The notes under the pieces: generated by a model | What the model was told of the DNA's origin: nothing | The model's database searches: none | Seen by the model: the letters and a program-made list of their open reading frames with translations, nothing else | Made by a program: the position numbers and the translations under genes | Source of the DNA: Brachionus plicatilis | Taxonomy: Eukaryota; Rotifera; Eurotatoria; Ploima; Brachionidae | Direction: 5' to 3' | NCBI GenBank assembly: GCA_010279815.1 | Contig: QEOQ01000355.1 | Span: 154,007-210,908 of the forward strand | DNA length: 56,902 nucleotides | In this document: positions 24,932-36,348 of the stretch, in pieces | How the letters are laid out: each line of letters begins with the position of its first letter | Position numbering within the stretch: position 1 is the stretch's first letter

Positions 24932-25933
24932 TTAAAGTGTAATTAATTTTATGGTCTATTTTCGGTTATTTTAATTGAATTGCTTCTCTCAATTTTTAAT
25001 AAAATATTAATATATATCAAGATTTTTTTACTTTGTGAATAAATTTTAGCCTTGATGAAATTTTTTTATTGTAGAGATGAAGTTTAGCGCAAAAAAAATC
25101 AAAAAAATAGAAAAATATTAAAGAAATAAAAATTTAAATTGATAATTTTTAAAATTTTTAAAATTAAAATTCAAAAAAATTTTTTTTCATCTAGAAAAAG
25201 TTTAAAAATACCTTTACATTTAAAAGTGCTTGTATAAATATTCATCTCAATATTAGTATTTTTTTTCTTTTGCTTACATTTAACAAATCATTTAAAAAAA
25301 TGTTAAACAGTTATTTTTAAAACAATTAATAATAATTGAAATGAATTTTTCTCTAAAAAACGTAAAAAAGTTAAAAAATTTAACAAAAAAGAATTTGTTT
25401 TTTGGAAAATTATAAATTTATTCAAGAGAAAAATTGAACTAAAAATAACAGGAAGCAAAACAATTCATTTCAGAAGTAAATAAGTTATTGACTTCAAAAA
25501 TGACCAAAAATAATCACTCACCTAAAAATGGAAAATATCGTAAAGAAAAATAATTTCATTTTTAGGCTTTTAATATTTTACTATTTTTAATGTAAATTTA
25601 CTAAAGTAATTTATATTCAATTTGCGAAAATTAACGTAAAATTCATAAAGTCCAATGATCAAATCAACACTGTTTATTAGAAATATAAATGAAATTTAAT
25701 ATCAATTTGAGATTATTTTGGGCAATGTGAAGTTTGATGTTAATTGAACTTTTTTACCTTTCTTGGAATAAATTTATTTTAAATAAAACAAATTGAATAG
25801 AAATTAAATTAATTTAATACTCGATAGTTTATTTTAAATCTATACTTTTTTTATCATTAATTTAACTTCACCTTTATTTACTTAAATCTTTATAAAACCC
25901 AAAAAAAAATAAATCTTTATATGATATTTTATT

Positions 25934-25955
25934 TTGAAGGAGCATTAGCTCGGTA
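25934..25955 (+). repeat. 'GAAGGAGCATTAGCTCGGTA' motif, copy 1
   Basis: TTGAAGGAGCATTAGCTCGGTA. Near-identical words occur at 49351-49376 (minus strand) and 52402-52427 (plus strand). In two of the three the motif is followed by CAGATAAA and an A-rich tail, so it probably marks the 3' end of a retroelement family. Confidence 0.45.
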
Positions 25956-25984
25956 AAATTGTTTAATACAAAAAACTATATATT

Positions 25985-26075
25985 AGTGTTGGGCTGTCGC
26001 CAAGCCTGTCCGGTCCGAACGCGGCCAAAATAAGGCGGCCAATTTGGCGGCCATACCGGCGGCTTCTTTACTCCA
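25985..26075. repeat. GC-rich island, possible transposon end
   Basis: GTGTTGGGCTGTCGCCAAG through GGCGGCCATACCGGCGGC is strikingly GC-rich for this locus. TTAGTGTTGGGC at its start resembles a hAT-type terminus (TAGTG), but no matching right end was found. Confidence 0.3.
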
Positions 26076-26811
26076 AAATACTAATAAAGATACAGATAAA
26101 AAAATAATAAAAAAAGATTTAAATTTATTTATTTTAAATTTACTGAACCAATTTTTTATTGTCCAAGTGGTTTCAGAAAAAAAAATTTATGTTTTTTTTT
26201 AAATTAAACTGTTCAATTTGTAATAAGAAAATTATTTTTTTATTATATTAGAGATAAATTCTTAAATTTTGTATTAATTCTTTATTTTATGTTATAAAAA
26301 ATTTTATTAAATAATATTTAAATAAGATATCGTGATAATAAATTAGTTATTTTTTAATTGAATTTGTGTTAACTTTCATTAAATTTTTTATTGAAAAATA
26401 GCACCAGTTCTTTATTTTCCGATTATTCATATTTCAAAAAATAAAGTTTAATTATTTTTGGTTAAGCTTTGATCAAAAATACTCGTATTAAATATAAAAT
26501 AATTAATTCAAGAATAAATTTATATTTTTATTATTTAAAAAAATTTTTTAAAAATTATTAAATTGAAACAAATGCCTGACTTAAATTTGATTAAAAATTT
26601 GTATTTCTACTCAAAAGTAAATTTTCTGACCAAAATATTATTATTGTAAAAATTTTGATTGCTCACATTACTAGCATATAAGTTAATTAGGATAAAAATA
26701 TGATAAATTGTTAGCTTGTCCCAAAAATTATCCGATCTCTTAAATTCGTCGATTAAAATAATATTAAGATTTTTTTTATTTTATTAATATTTTCGAATTG
26801 TTGAAATAATT

Positions 26812-27174
26812 TTATATTTTTGATTTTAAGAAAAAAAAATAAAAACAAATAAATCCTATTAATAAAACCAATATTAAAAAGACAATAATTACAAATAAAA
26901 TTATACTCTTTTTTTTACTTTTAAAGTACATTTTGCGTCTAATTTTTCGACTCACGACTTGAAATTGAGCTGCTTGAGCTTCTAAATGATCACACGAATC
27001 TTTTAGATCGGTCAAATTTACTCCACGATAAATCATTTTGTCAATGTTATCTTTCATTATATCTTTGATTTCATCGATTTCTTTCTGAGTATTATCAATT
27101 TTTTTAACAGTTTGGTCAATTTCAGTATCATGTTTATTCTGCTGAGTTTCTTGGTTAAATGAAGGGTTTTTCAT
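26812..27174 (-). CDS. R-SNARE, VAMP/synaptobrevin-like
   Basis: Single exon, 120 residues, the usual size for a small VAMP. R-SNAREs sit on vesicles and zip with Q-SNAREs on the target membrane to drive fusion. A heptad-patterned SNARE helix covers about residues 30-85 ('DEIKDIMKDNIDKMIYRGVN' onward, then HLEAQAAQFQ and a basic KIRRKMYFKSKKK). The zero-layer Arg is residue 50, in IYRG. A C-terminal membrane anchor of about 25 hydrophobic residues follows (IILFVIIVFLILVLLIGFI), giving a tail-anchored protein. The start is the Met of MKNPSF; the frame stays open a little further upstream without an ATG. It is the last of three tandem paralogues on this strand and lacks introns, unlike SVIP and IST1. 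Which VAMP subfamily it belongs to cannot be told. Confidence 0.8.
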   Translation of the reverse strand: MKNPSFNQETQQNKHDTEIDQTVKKIDNTQKEIDEIKDIMKDNIDKMIYRGVNLTDLKDSCDHLEAQAAQFQVVSRKIRRKMYFKSKKKSIILFVIIVFLILVLLIGFICFYFFFLKSKI

Positions 27175-27280
27175 TTTTTTCCAAATTGTTAGTATCACTT
27201 TAGCATTCAATTTTTAACTTTTCTTATGTCAAAATATCCAAACATTGTCTTAATTAGCCTCATATTAGGATAATGTGATT

Positions 27281-27309
27281 CGACGTCTAAATGTGACATT
27301 TAGGCGTCG
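27281..27309. promoter_or_regulatory. Hairpin upstream of the first VAMP-like gene
   Basis: CGACGTCTAAATGT and ACATTTAGGCGTCG pair over 14 bp with one G-T type mismatch and almost no loop, about 107 bp upstream of the ATG at 27174. It is GC-richer than its surroundings. Role unknown; it could be a transcription or RNA element or a transposon footprint. Confidence 0.35.
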
Positions 27310-28963
27310 TATATTCAAGTCTTTATACAAATTAGCCAAATCAAAATGCCAAATTGTCTTTTTCCAAATGATACAAAATAGAGTTGCTTTTTTAATTAAT
27401 TAATAAAGAGTCTAATTTAAGCGAATGTTTTAGCAAGTTTTATTTTTAAATGTAGATAAATAAATATTAACAAGAATTAAATGATTTGATTGAGAATTTG
27501 GTATTAGAAATAAATTTTTTTATCTTTAAAATATCTCGAAAAGTATTTTTTAGGGATACCAAAGTTAAAAATAATTTAAAAAAAAAATCTATCCAACTTA
27601 TTTTTAGTAGTAACTTCACTTTTAAAATTTTTTTAATTAAAGAAAATGAAGAAAGGAATCTTTAAAATAATTCATTTATGAAAAAAATTAAAATAAAATG
27701 ATTAATTTCCAAAACTTTTAAATATTTAAATATGCGCTCAATTAATGAAAAACACGGTGTTCAAGTTCGGATTATGATTAAGAAAAATTATTCATGATTT
27801 AATTAAAGAAGCTAAACAATAAATAAAGAAATTATTTTTTTTAATTTTTCGTAATAAATAAAATTGTCGATGGACTGAAAATGAAGAAAAAAATAGATTA
27901 ATGACTTACTGATCATTTAAATTTATCTAAAAAATCTTCAACTAATTTTCATGATTAATTCATCCCAAAATTACTTGAAAAATTTTTAGTATTAAGTAAC
28001 TAAAATAAAATTTACATAAAAATAAATTTAATAGATAATAATTTTAAAAATATTAAGTATTAAAAAAAATTGAGCATTCAAAATCAACTGATCCCTTTTA
28101 AAACCTGAAATTTGATCAAAAATTTTACTTTGCCAATATTTTTGAATGTAATTTTTTATGAACAATCTACTAAGTAATAAAATTGCTATTAAAAATTAGT
28201 TTATAGTTTTTCTGATAAGTGGATCACAAAATTTATCAATGGGAAAAATTATTTCTAAAAAGGATTTAATTTCTATTTTATAAAATATTATAAAAAAAAT
28301 TCACACACAATAACCGGTGTAAAACAAAAAATACCAAAAAATTTAAGGATATAAATTTAGAACTTGCAAAAAATCCCCAATCGAATTGCCAAATTTTATT
28401 TTAGCCTTTTTTATTTACCTGCATATTTCAGAGAAAATGCGGAATTTTCCAAAATTTAAAATAATAGTTTTTAATTTAAGCAACTTTAACTTTATTTATG
28501 CACCTTCATAAAAAATAAAATTTAAAATAAATTTATAATTTACAAGTCCAAAAGAGATATTGAATTTTTTATGATAAAAATCTGACATAATCATAGTGTG
28601 AGTCACTTTCTGTGCCATCATTATTTGAAAGCCCTTTGTTATTTTTAGAAATAAGAACCACTTTTATATTTTAAATAATTATCAATTTACAAAAAAAGGA
28701 GTTTCATAAGAAAATTAGTATGAAGGCATAATTTAAAAGTAGTTTATTTATGAAGTAATTTTTAAAATAATTTAAAAAATATACAAAGATTAAATAATTC
28801 ACTGATTTTTAAAGACAATATTTGATAAATCAATGAGATATGCTCAATATCATAATTATTATTTATTAAAAAAAATTAACTTCGTTAATTAGATTAATCT
28901 TTGCCTCTTTTAACACAAGCTTATTGAAAAATCAGTAAATATTTCACTGTAGAATCACCAAAT
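27310..28963. other. AT-rich spacer between VAMP-like genes
   Basis: No coding frame or repeat family recognised in about 1.6 kb, apart from 3' and 5' flanks of the adjacent genes. Confidence 0.45.
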
Positions 28964-29281
28964 TTATTTAGCGCTTAACCAAATGGAAAGAACAATTACT
29001 ATTATGAGGATTATTACTGTCAATGCCACAATTATAGTCCACTTAAAGTTTTTCCACATGAAAAGTCGATTGGTTTTCTTCGTTGTTGTTTGAAAATCAT
29101 TGGCGCTATTTTCTAATACCTCTACTTTTTGGTTCAAATCTTCCAGTCTTTCGCCACGTTCATACAACTTTTCGATGTTCTGATGAACAATTCCTTTCAC
29201 AGTTTCAACTTGTTCTCGATTTTGGCGGACAACATCATCCATATCTGGCCGATAGGTACTATTCTGATATGAATAACTCAT
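28964..29281 (-). CDS. R-SNARE, VAMP-like (second of three)
   Basis: Single exon, 105 residues. The N-terminal 12 residues are Ser/Tyr-rich (MSYSYQNSTYRP). A SNARE helix follows from about residue 16 (VVRQNREQVETVKGIVHQNI, EKLYERGERLEDLNQKVEVL, ENSANDFQ), with the zero-layer Arg at residue 42 in YERGERL. A juxtamembrane segment with Trp, Met and Lys (RLFMWKNFKW) precedes a hydrophobic anchor (IIVALTVIILIIVIVLSIWL) close to the C-terminus. The SNARE motif and size match VAMPs; the family is clear, the subfamily is not. Start: first ATG, with no in-frame extension needed. Intronless, same strand as the flanking paralogues. Confidence 0.85.
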   Translation of the reverse strand: MSYSYQNSTYRPDMDDVVRQNREQVETVKGIVHQNIEKLYERGERLEDLNQKVEVLENSANDFQTTTKKTNRLFMWKNFKWTIIVALTVIILIIVIVLSIWLSAK

Positions 29282-29576
29282 ACTTATTTCGAAATTACCA
29301 AAATTTTATATCTAAATGATTTAAAATTATTAGAAATAAAAATGCTCACCAAGACTGCTTGCTTTTTGAGCATAAAAATGTTGGTAACGCTTGAAAAGTT
29401 TTTGACTATTTAATAAATTATTATGCCTTCTTAATTATTATGATTTTTCGATTTTCATAGCTCATACTTTCAAAACTATTGCAAAATAAAAAAAGTTGAG
29501 AAATCTAAGGTTCAGTTTATATTAATAATGAGCGAGTAAATACTGGCTACCTGAATCTAAAAAAATTAAGGAACAA

Positions 29577-29640
29577 ATTCAAATGATTAATCACTTTAAT
29601 GAATCAAAATTAGCATAGAAAAAACATTTTTAATTTTAAA
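29577..29640. repeat. Gap-flank duplicate, left copy
   Basis: Begins ATTCAAATGATTAATCACTT. The same roughly 64 bases restart directly after the N run at 29793. See the assembly-gap entry. Confidence 0.8.
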
Positions 29641-29687
29641 AGAAATCATCAAATAAATAATATAAAAATAAAAAAATAAAAACAATT

Positions 29688-29792
29688 NNNNNNNNNNNNN
29701 NNNNNNNNNNNNNNNNNNNNNNNNNNNNNNNNNNNNNNNNNNNNNNNNNNNNNNNNNNNNNNNNNNNNNNNNNNNNNNNNNNNNNNNNNNNN
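29688..29792. other. Assembly gap (105 N)
   Basis: Unknown bases between the second and third VAMP-like genes. The sequence before the gap is repeated after it, apart from a roughly 20-base indel (ATCATCAAATAAATAATATA present only on the left). This looks like two haplotypes placed side by side rather than a true duplication. Confidence 0.9.
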
Positions 29793-29894
29793 ATTCAAAT
29801 GATTAATCACTTTAATGAATCAAAATTAGCATAGAAAAAACATTTTTAATTTTAAAAATAAAAAAATAAAAACAATTAAAATTAGAGCCCAAAA

Positions 29895-30398
29895 TTATTT
29901 TTTTAGAACTTTAACAATCGGTATGATGGCAAGTAAGAGAAAACATAAAATAAATAATGTTATTAACTTGTACTTTTGATAAAAATAATTATTGTAATAA
30001 AATTTTTTAGTTTGAACAGCCACTTGTTCCAGATCCTTGGTATGTTGACTCAGTTTCAAGCAACTGGCTTCAAGCTCCTCTAATTTTGGACCACGCTGCT
30101 CAAGCTGGGTTATATATTGACTTACGGCCATTTTTACATTATTAACTTTGGCATTGATTAAATCATATTCTTCCATATTATTCAGGTTAAAATCATTTAA
30201 ATCAATGATCGTTTTAGAACGCTCTTTGCCAAGGGAAATGTTATTTTTTTCTGGTTTTAGAGAAGAAATTTTAAAAACTAAATCGTTCATTAATGGCACC
30301 GATTTGACGTCAAGTTCATTTTCCGAAATGGACTTTTTCATTTTGGGTCTATTAGAATTCTTTTTGATGTTCGTTGTTGAATTGGCTTTGAGCAACAT
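29895..30398 (-). CDS. R-SNARE-like protein with long N-terminal extension
   Basis: Single exon, 167 residues from the Met of MLLKAN (the frame extends ten codons further upstream but without an ATG). The first 80 residues are basic, Ser/Asn-rich and probably disordered. A SNARE-like helix then runs from about residue 80 (INAKVNNVKMAVSQYITQLE, QRGPKLEELEASCLKLSQH, TKDLEQVAVQTKKF), with an Arg at the zero-layer position (residue 102, in EQRGPKL). A hydrophobic tail anchor (LITLFILCFLLLAIIPIV) and a short basic end (KVLKK) complete it. It is more diverged than its two neighbours and has a basic Lys-Lys end, which on some membrane proteins acts as a sorting signal. Third tandem member, 172 bp downstream of SVIP. 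Confidence 0.7.
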   Translation of the reverse strand: MLLKANSTTNIKKNSNRPKMKKSISENELDVKSVPLMNDLVFKISSLKPEKNNISLGKERSKTIIDLNDFNLNNMEEYDLINAKVNNVKMAVSQYITQLEQRGPKLEELEASCLKLSQHTKDLEQVAVQTKKFYYNNYFYQKYKLITLFILCFLLLAIIPIVKVLKK

Positions 30399-30570
30399 TT
30401 TCAATCTCAGGTCGAATGTTAAAATCAAATAAATTATTTCATAAAGTTTTTTTTTATATTTAACAAAAATTTTAAAAAATATATAAAATAACTTAGATAC
30501 ACAATTTTTTTTAGTAAAACAAAAATATTTAGCCAGTGTTTGTGACGAAAATCATTTAACCAACTTGCCA

Positions 30571-31003
30571 CTATGGAAAATAAGTTTTAGAACGAGGGTT
30601 GAATGATTTTGAGTCCAAATTTACTTTTAATCCTTGTCCAGATGTTGTCGCATTTCGTTCCATCTTTTCCAATTCCAATCTAGCTTCTTGCTGACGCTTA
30701 ACACTCTCAATGTTCTTGATTCCTCTGCTTTCGTTTTCCATGAAGCGTCTTTCAGTAGCCCGTCTCATTTTTTCCTTGAATATTAAAATATAAAAATAGC
30801 TAAAAAATGGACTTGATAATTTTTGATAATTTAATTAAAATTAAAAAATTGAAAAATTTATTTAAAGCTTTGAATAAAAACTATTTCTAATTTCTCTTTT
30901 TGGTCAAAATTTGAACAACTGAATCTATTATTACTCGATCAACTGTTTCATAGTCATCCTGAGATCCAGAACCACCACAGCACGATGCAAATAAAGAACC
31001 CAT
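30571..31003 (-). CDS. SVIP: SVIP-like small VCP/p97-interacting protein
   Basis: Two exons on the minus strand: 31003-30935 and 30774-30571, GT-AG intron of 160 bp; 90 residues (human SVIP 77). SVIP is a lipid-anchored ER/lysosome protein that binds the AAA ATPase VCP/p97 and restrains ER-associated degradation. Seen: MGSLFASCCGG at the N-terminus, with Gly2 for myristoylation and Cys8/Cys9 for palmitoylation, as in MGLCFPC of the human protein. The splice joins VDR to EKMRRATERR, giving RX5ATX2R, close to the VCP-interacting motif RX5AAX2R with the second Ala changed to Thr. Then SRGIKNIESVKRQQEARLE and ATTSGQGL follow the family pattern (SRGIxDVQSVE...ATSG). It lies 189 bp downstream of the IST1 stop, same strand. 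Confidence 0.85.
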
Positions 31004-31192
31004 TCAATAAATTCTATTCATTTAAAATAATAATATTTTATTTAAAAAAAAAAATCTAAATGATCTTTTAATACCATTTAAAACAGAAAATAAATAAAAG
31101 AGTAAATGATTTGATTATTTATTTAAAAATTTAAAATAGTTATTAAGAATTAATTTTAAAAAAAAGTCCACATAAAATCTCAAAAATTAAAA

Positions 31193-33209
31193 TTATTTAT
31201 TATTTTTTAGATTGTGAAATCTTTTAGTTATTTCATCCAAATCATCGTTGTTGCTCTCATTATTCATTTCGCTGCCAGGAACTGACGGTAAATCTAAATC
31301 GTCCAAGTCTTTAAGTTTGCCCGACTCGAAAGCTGGTGGAGGTGAATTGAACTGATTAAATGGCATATAGCTAGGTGGTCTTGAGTATTCATTTAGATTT
31401 GTTTTGTTGGGCAAAGCAGGGGCTTCACCAAAAGCTTCATCTGCCGAAGGGGCAGACTTTTCGGCACCAAATGAGCCCATGTCCGGATAGCCAAAATCAG
31501 AAGTCTAAAAAAAATATCATTTAAATATTTTAAATTAACAAAAAATAATTAAGAGCGAAAAAATTTGAGCTAATTATTTTTATGAGACAATTGTTTGATC
31601 TTACATTTCTCTTAATGTTATAAGATGGTGGGGGTGATGATCCCTTACGGAAAGTCGAAAGATCTCCGTAAGGAAGTGAATTAGGTAAATTAGGTAAATT
31701 ATTGTTTAAGTCAATTAGATCACCGTATCCATTAGTTTCCTAAATTAAATTGCTTAATCTAATTTGAATCTAAAATAATTAAAACCAGACTTGTATAGAA
31801 GTCAGGAAAAAAGTCTGAACAAGTCTAAGTATGACTTGGACTTGAAAATAAATTTTTCAAAAAATAACAAGTCTCGACTTGCTTCAAAAATTTAAAAAAA
31901 AACAAGTCATAAATTTTTTTATATCTTGATATTTTGTATATTTTTTTTTCTTTTTTTATCTTGCTTAATTTATTTCATTAATTTTTTTAAGCACAAATAT
32001 TTTTTGTGAATTGTTTAAAAAATCATTTTTCAACTTTTACACTGAAAAAGAAATTTAAACAAATAATTTTATTTTTTCCTGAATAAAAAAATTCAAGACT
32101 TATAATTTTTTTTCTATATTTTAATTCTATTCTTAAAATAAGTAAAAACTTGACTTTTTTTAAAAAATTTTTGAAACAAGTCAAAGTCTTGGCCTGCACT
32201 TGACTTGTGACTTTTATACAAGGCTGATTAAAACTTACTGGTGTAAAACCGATTGGACGCTTCTCGTTAAAGTCCGAAGTTGGTTCAAAATTTTCTGTAA
32301 ATCCACCGCCAGCTCCTCCATTATTGTTGTTTCCACCATTTTTATATTCATTTGTTTTATCCTTGAGATTAATAAGCTCCTCGTCATACAAACCAGAGCG
32401 CTTGAAAAAAATTAAATTTTCAAATTAAATTTGCTTTGACAAATGTAACCAACATCTTACCAACATCACTGACTGATCTGGCTCATATGGCATATTAAAA
32501 TTCTTAGCTATTTCAATTAGATACTGTTCGACTAGAAGCTTTGATGGTGGTTCTAGACCAAGTCTTTTTTTGACTTTTTCATTCACATTATTTAGTGTGT
32601 CAGCTTTACATGCATCAGCATACTTTTTTCCATATTTTTGGGAAAAAGCATCTCCAATCTTTTAAATTTGTCAAATTTTCAATTCAAAATTTTTCAAAGT
32701 AAAATTTACCAATTTGAACTCTTGAATGTCGTTTGATATTCTAGGTGATGCCCACACAAGTGTTCCAATAGCCTCGTCAAGACCTGGATCTAGTTCTCTG
32801 AGAATTTTTTTAATAAATAAATAATTCAAAAGTTAAATTTTTAAATAACTTCATTTTTTCAATCAGACCAAATCTGGCCAACAACAAATCACAGAACATT
32901 TCAAGCCTTTGGAAATAAATTTTTTATGTGATCAAATGATAAACTGATAATTACATCTCCATGGCCTCTACATAATTGTCTTCACGGATTATGTGCTCAA
33001 CTCGAATTCGTGCTCTGTCTGCCTTATTTGCTTGGATGTAGTCGGCTATTTCACGCCTAGATTTCAAGGAAAGCTCGGCTATTTATTTAAATTTTATTCA
33101 AATTAATAAAAAATTTAAAATTGACAATTTTACTCTTTTTTTTCTCTAAAAGTTTTAGACGTTGAATGGCTAATTTTAGATTGGTCTTAAGTTTTGTGTA
33201 ATTTGACAT
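31193..33209 (-). CDS. IST1: IST1 homologue (ESCRT-III associated)
   Basis: Eight exons on the minus strand: 33209-33134, 33078-32955, 32906-32850, 32797-32710, 32658-32461, 32400-32239, 31739-31605, 31504-31193; 383 residues (human 364). IST1 folds like an ESCRT-III subunit, binds CHMP1 and recruits VPS4 and spastin in cytokinesis and endosome tubule fission. Conserved blocks: LKLAIQRLKLLEKKK|TELS, RARIRVEHIIREDNYVEAME, FCDLLLARFGLIEKMK|ELDPGL, VWASPR, KLLVEQYLIEIAKNFNMPYE. A low-complexity middle follows (Gly/Asn/Pro-rich, with PPPSY-type stretches). The C-terminal DDLDEITKRFHNLKNN fits the MIT-interacting motif that binds VPS4. Most introns are 48-100 bp; the sixth (31740-32238) is 499 bp and nearly filled by a repeat element. 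Every junction was checked for frame. Confidence 0.93.
31785..32226. mobile_element. MITE-like repeat filling IST1 intron 6
   Basis: Left end CCAGACTTGTATAGAAGTCA, right end TGACTTTTATACAAGGCTG (reverse complement CAGCCTTGTATAAAAGTCA). The inside is rich in GACTTG/CAAGTC words. It covers about 442 of the 499 intron bases. Related ends occur at 35655-35705, 45565-45609 and 55671-55811. Confidence 0.6.
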
Positions 33210-33994
33210 TTTATTCTAAAAAATAATTTAAATTTGTTTAGATAAGTTTTAAAGTCTTGGATATGATTCATTTTGATTAGTAATAATTTAATGGCTCCTA
33301 ATCTACAAGGTTATCTTTTTGAAAAATTTGATTATTATTGTGAATTATATTCCGATCTTTCAAAATTTCGAAATTAACTTGACTACCTAAATTGATTTTT
33401 TTCTCATTATTATAAATGCTATTTTCAGATTTATTTTAACATTTGAGTGTGTTTTTTAATCAAAAATCTTAAAAAAAATTAAGATTTAAAGATAAAGATT
33501 CAAGATTAATTCAAGATTCTTTACGAGACTAATTAATACTTCAATTAAATTAAATTTTTTTATATAAAAATATATAAATTTTTCTTCAAATTTAAAATAA
33601 AATCATTTTATCAAATTCTAATAAAATTACAAAAAAGAAAAATATCAAAGTACAAATAATTTATTAATTTATTAATTTGTCAAAAATTTTTACAGATTCA
33701 TTATAAATAATATTTATGTTATTGAAAATAGATAGTTTAAATGTTGAAAATTTAAGGTCTTCTTTTTTTCCAACTGAAAAGAGAAAAAGCCGAATTTTTC
33801 TAGAAAATTATGTTAAACTTTATTTTCAGAAGCTTTTAAATAGAGATATAAAAGCAATTTGACAAATTTTGTATTGCTTCTTTAGAGAAATAAAAAAGTA
33901 AAATAAAAATATAATCAATGTGTGACAAAATTATAGTTTTAAAAAATTGAATTTTTACTGAAGCAACTAGATAAATGAGTCTTTTAATCACAAA
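33210..33994. other. Upstream region of IST1
   Basis: AT-rich; no gene or repeat identified between the IST1 start and the LINE tail. Confidence 0.45.
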
Positions 33995-34795
33995 GTAGTA
34001 GTAGTAGTAGTAGTAGTAATAAATGGCTGGGCAGCTTCTGCCTAGTGTTACACTTTACAGCCCTGAAACTAATAAACAATAAATAATTATAACCACTTGT
34101 CCAATCTTGCTTTAAAAACATTTAAGCTTCGTGATTCAGCTATCATCCTTGGTAGCTGATTCCAAGTTTTGGACACTCTATTCATAAAGAAATGATGTCC
34201 ATTTGAGTTGCTAGTGATCTCTCGCACTATCTTTTGATTGTGGCTTCTCAAATTCAATGTACTAGACGGTGTGCTGTCAAAGAAGGGCCAATTTATTTGT
34301 TCTGCTCCGCGGGACAGCTTAAACTGTTGAATTAAATCACCTCTCGTTCTACGCGTTACTAGATCTGAAAATTCAGCTCTGCGCAGTCGCTCGTCGTAGC
34401 CAAGGTGTCTTAGGCCGTTTATTGATCTTAAAGCTCTTCTTTGAACCTTTTCAATTTGCCCAATCGATTTCTTGAAGCGAGGATTCCAAACTCCAAATGC
34501 GGTCTTATAAAGGTTGGATATATAATTTTTGCTATGTGACTGTCAAAATTTTTGAAGGTATTTAACATCATACTGAGAATACGATTTGCTTTTGAAGCCA
34601 TTTTTTCTGAGTGTATATTGAATTTCCCATTTGATGATATTATAACCCCAAGGTCTCTTTCATCAGTCGTCTCTTCAACATGTACAGTTTCGCCGGTGAC
34701 TTGATCAGTGAGAAAATACTTTTGTTTAGGATTATCTTTTCCTAAATGCATTATTTTACATTTCTTGCAATTTAGGCTCAATTTAAGTGTTTTCT
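33995..34795 (-). mobile_element. 5'-truncated LINE, RT C-terminal part plus tail
   Basis: On the minus strand the frame from 34781 reads 'LNCKKCKIMHLGKDN', 'DLGVIISSNGKFNIHSEKM', 'KANRILSMM' and 'FIRPHLEFG'. After a frameshift near 34500 it continues 'VWNPRFKKSIGQIEKVQRRA', 'TRRTRGDLIQQFK', 'NRVSKTWNQLP' and 'FKARLDKWL', with a stop at 34085-34087. This is the complete post-palm end of a CR1/Jockey-like ORF2 with one visible frameshift, so it is younger than the other copies. It is followed by a GC-richer 3' UTR (GGCAGAAGCTGCCCAGCC) and (TAC)n. The RT core at 35800-36010 is probably the same copy. Confidence 0.85.
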
Positions 34796-35654
34796 ATTTA
34801 CCGAAAGACAAACACTGGCTGCTAATTTAAGAAAATTAAGATTTTAATCTATTATAAAACCAAGCAGTTTTATTTCTTTAACTACTTGGTATGTTCTATT
34901 GTGTTTTATAAAAATTTTAAATACAATTTGAAAATTCATTGAAAATTTGCGATGGTAGAGATAGATTTTATTTTAGAAATATTTGGAGAAATTTTTGCAA
35001 TGTCGCTCTATTGAAATTAAATATAGTGTTTTAAACAAAGATTGTTTAGTTTTAGAAAATTTAAAAGAAAAAAAAATTCTTTTAAAAACATTGTTTTTTA
35101 CTAATTCTAAATAAAAAATTTATGATCTTTTGACTCTTTAAAAAAGGCAATAATTTGACTAGCTAAAAGTTTTTTTTTTAATATTTAAGTTTGTTTGATT
35201 TAATAATATACTCAGAACTTTAAAGAAGTAAAAATTTTTTAATTAAAGTGCAATTTATAAAAAATTTAATGAATATGCTATTATTTTCTTATTAAATGTA
35301 TTTAAATCACAATTTACCTAAAAATTTTAAAAATTGATTACTAAAATATGATTCATGAAATTTAAGTTACGATTAAAGGAATATTGAGAATCAAATCGAA
35401 CGAATGTCAAATTAATCAGAGGATTAAAAATCATCTGGATATTTAAACTCTGGATTCTGGATTTTTAGAATTTTTTTTCAAAAGTCCAAGCCCAGATTTT
35501 AAATTTTTTTTATTTGATTAATTTGTAAAACTGGAAAATAAATTGACTTTGGGATCTCGGAACTTCGAGTCATCAAGATTAACACAATTTATTATTTTAA
35601 AATACTTTAATAATTTTCTAGTCATGATATTCATCTTGAAAAAAAAATTGAAAA

Positions 35655-35705
35655 AATTCCGGACTTCGACTTGACTTGAGACTTTTGATTTTTAAACAAC
35701 TCTGG
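35655..35705. repeat. GACTTGACTTGAG repeat end
   Basis: CCGGACTTCGACTTGACTTG followed by AGACTTTTGATTTTTAAACAACTCTGG (in two parts here). Close to the right end of the element at 55671-55811. It lies inside the interval that separates the two halves of the LINE. Confidence 0.5.
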
Positions 35706-35799
35706 AAAAAATCATTAGAAAAGTTTTTGCCAAATTTATATAAACTTTGTTAAATTGACACCAAAAGCTCAATTTATCAACTATTACTATTATTATTCG

Positions 35800-36010
35800 T
35801 TGATAAGTTCATCTAAGTTTTGAGCATATTTTGTAAGAGTTCTGTCATCAGCGAATTTTTTTATACAAGCATCAACTTAAAAAAAAGAAAGATCATTAAT
35901 AAAGACTAAAAAAATGAGAGGACCCAGTACTGAATCTTGAGGGACCCCAAATTTTAACAACAAGATGTTCGAAAGACGACTTCCCATTTTAATATTGAAA
36001 CCTGTTAAAA
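35800..36010 (-). pseudogene. LINE reverse-transcriptase palm fragment
   Basis: Minus-strand frame: 'SRLSNILLLKFGVPQDSVLG', then 'PLIFLVFINDLSFF', then, after an in-frame stop, 'KKFADDRTLTKYAQNLDELI'. It holds the GVPQGSxLGPLLFxxFINDL block (with Asp for Gly) and the catalytic FADD motif. In an intact element about 40 codons separate this from the KCKIMHLG block at 34781; here about 1 kb does, so an insertion lies between. Confidence 0.75.
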
Positions 36011-36348
36011 ATAATCCGAAATAAGCCCCAATCAATTATTATTAAAAATTTATTATAGGTTTAAATTTTTATCTTTTTATTTTTACCTTTTTTTTCAATT
36101 TTGATTTTATATTAATATTAATGATAAAATTCTAAATTTCTATCATAGATTTTGAGATATATTTTTTTTTCAAAAATTATTTTGCGTGATATAAAAAATG
36201 TATTTTTTTGAAAAATAATTATTTTAAATTATATATTTTATTTCAATCAATTCGAAAAAAAATGATCAATAATGGAAAAATCAAAAAGTTTTATTAAAAT
36301 AAATCAAAATATGAGCCAATTTATTGATAATTTTAAATAATTATTATT

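Larger units (their letters stand above)
24932..26811. other. Intergenic region between PARL and the SNARE array
   Basis: AT-rich, no gene. It contains an apparent decayed end of the CAGTGGTG MITE family at about 25640-25677 (AACGTAAAATTC ... TGATCAAATCAACACTG). It also holds one copy of the CTGAAGGAG motif and a GC-rich block, listed separately. Confidence 0.5.
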